NCBI RefSeq assembly: GCF_003340555.1
Contig: NZ_QPLJ01000006.1
Span: 124,001-188,000, forward strand
Origin: Jannaschia formosa
Lineage (GTDB): Bacteria > Pseudomonadota > Alphaproteobacteria > Rhodobacterales > Rhodobacteraceae
Length of the DNA stretch: 64,000 nt
Direction of reading: 5' to 3'
A program made the translations under genes and the position numbers. Under the pieces are notes generated by a model. The model was not told the DNA's origin and searched no databases. It saw nothing but the letters and a program-made list of their open reading frames with translations. This document shows, in pieces, positions 62,935 to 64,000 of this stretch (within the stretch, counting starts at the first letter, position 1; each line of letters starts with the position of its first letter).

Positions 62935-64000
62935 ATGAGCAAGGACGCAGTCCTCAAGACGATCAAGGACGAGGACGTCGAATATGTCGACATCCGCTTC
63001 ACCGACCCGCGCGGCAAGCTGCAGCATGTCACGGTGATGGCGGACCAGGTCGACGCCGACTTCCTCGACGAAGGGTTCATGTTCGACGGCTCCTCGATCG
63101 CGGGCTGGAAGGGGATCGAGGCCTCGGACATGAAGCTCATGCCCGACACTGAAAGCGCCTATATCGACCCGTTCTACGCCGAGAAGACCCTCTGCGTGCA
63201 TTGCACCGTGGTCGAGCCCGACACCGGCGAAGCCTATAATCGCGACCCGCGCGGCACCGCGCAGCTGGCCGAGGCCTACCTGAAGTCGACCGGCATCGGC
63301 GACACCGCCTTCTTCGGCCCCGAGGCGGAGTTCTTCCTCTTCGACGACGTCCGCTTCTCGAACACGATGAACAAGGTCGCCTTCGAGGTCGACGCGGCCG
63401 ACGCCGCCTGGAACTCGGGCACCGAGTACGAGATGGGCAACATGGGCCACCGGCCCGGCGTCAAGGGCGGCTACTTCCCGGTCAACCCGACCGACGCGGC
63501 GCAGGACCTGCGCTCCGAGATGCTGTCGACCATGAAGCGCATCGGCATGAAGGTCGACAAGCACCATCACGAGGTGGCCTCCTGCCAGCACGAGCTGGGC
63601 CTGATCTTCGACAGCCTCACCAAGCAGGCCGACGAGATCCAGAAGTACAAGTACGTGATCCACAACGTGGCCCATGCCTACGGCAAGTCGGCCACGTTCA
63701 TGCCGAAGCCCATCGCGGGCGACAACGGCTCGGGGATGCACGTCAACATGTCGATCTGGAAGGACGGCAAGCCGCTCTTCGCGGGCGACCAGTATGCCGA
63801 CCTGTCGATGGAAGCGCTCTACTTCATCGGCGGCATCCTCAAGCACGCCAAGGCGCTGAACGCCTTCACCAACCCCGGGACGAACTCCTACAAGCGTCTG
63901 ATCCCGGGCTTCGAGGCCCCCGTCCTGCGCGCCTATTCCGCGCGCAACCGCTCGGGCTGCGTCCGGATTCCGTGGACCGAGTCGCCCAAGGCCAAGCGCG
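62935..64000 (+). CDS. glnA: Glutamine synthetase type I, N-terminal part
   Basis: 355 residues of about 468; truncated by the window edge, so the adenylylation Tyr (~397) is not seen. Starts [39 protein letters not shown], the metal-ligand [13 protein letters not shown], the latch PGDNGSGMH as [14 protein letters not shown], and [17 protein letters not shown] are all present. It is controlled by PII through GlnE/GlnD in this group. The GAGAGGGAA site fits the ATG. Confidence 0.98.
   Translation, partial: MSKDAVLKTIKDEDVEYVDIRFTDPRGKLQHVTVMADQVDADFLDEGFMFDGSSIAGWKGIEASDMKLMPDTESAYIDPFYAEKTLCVHCTVVEPDTGEAYNRDPRGTAQLAEAYLKSTGIGDTAFFGPEAEFFLFDDVRFSNTMNKVAFEVDAADAAWNSGTEYEMGNMGHRPGVKGGYFPVNPTDAAQDLRSEMLSTMKRIGMKVDKHHHEVASCQHELGLIFDSLTKQADEIQKYKYVIHNVAHAYGKSATFMPKPIAGDNGSGMHVNMSIWKDGKPLFAGDQYADLSMEALYFIGGILKHAKALNAFTNPGTNSYKRLIPGFEAPVLRAYSARNRSGCVRIPWTESPKAKR

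Overview
The window is about 68% GC and looks like an alphaproteobacterial chromosome, most likely order Rhodobacterales (Rhodobacteraceae/Paracoccaceae). The evidence is a full-order gene transfer agent (GTA) head-tail cluster, a GTA-type holin/endolysin pair, CycK/CycL-type cytochrome c maturation genes and many small Rhodobacterales-type proteins. Genus cannot be set from the sequence alone. GC-rich coding produces very long antisense reading frames; these were discarded in favour of frames with family motifs, ribosome sites and ATGA-type stop/start coupling.

Region 1 (1-11801, minus strand) is a GTA cluster in the canonical RcGTA order: small terminase, large terminase, portal, a small head-formation protein, prohead protease, major capsid, two head-tail connectors, DUF3168 protein, major tail protein, tail chaperone-like protein, a small helper, tape measure, DUF2460, DUF2163, NlpC/P60 peptidase and the baseplate 'megatron' protein, which runs off the left edge. 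Most neighbours overlap by 1-4 bases. A candidate promoter lies about 110 bases before the small terminase, and strong competing hairpins fill the 150-base gap after the capsid gene.

Region 2 (12144-21100) holds a small secreted protein, then minus-strand mltG, fabF, a paaG-like gene, ccmH, ccmF, the GTA holin and endolysin, and a cytochrome b561-YceI fusion. Region 3 (21097-29361, plus) holds fabD, an RTX-repeat protein placed inside the fatty acid operon, fabG, acpP, an acyltransferase, murI, ccmE, a drug/metabolite-type transporter and a FadL-like outer membrane protein. fabF and mltG, normally next to acpP, sit about 10 kb away on the other strand.

Region 4 (29607-41823) holds a transporter coupled to a P-loop ATPase, metA (acetyl-CoA type by residue Glu111), a hydrolase coupled to a periplasmic ClpP-fold protein, metY, a SIMPL protein, a 1113-residue PilM-like/transmembrane/GspC-like fusion, and a coupled extensin-like protein plus L,D-transpeptidase. 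Region 5 (41939-52859) holds tRNA-Gly(CCC), a thioesterase, SnoaL-like and SDR proteins, a DmpA-like peptidase, tadA, an rluB with a long basic repeat tail, septation protein A, a transporter, mgtC, ftsY and a lytic transglycosylase. Region 6 (52860-64000) holds a 493-base gap with a strong hairpin and a CtrA-like box, a NuoE-NuoF fusion without an adjacent catalytic subunit, alkB, xseA, a Cys-tailed membrane protein, purD, nnrE/D, and glnB-glnA, the last running off the right edge.

Physiologically the window combines housekeeping (fatty acid, methionine, purine and nitrogen metabolism, cell wall, cytochrome c maturation) with a vertically inherited GTA. The GTA structural cluster and its lysis genes are only about 7 kb apart. 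The most unusual items are the hairpin switch behind the capsid gene, the PilM/GspC-like fusion, the RTX protein inside the fab operon, and a pair of GTCGAC-centred palindromes.
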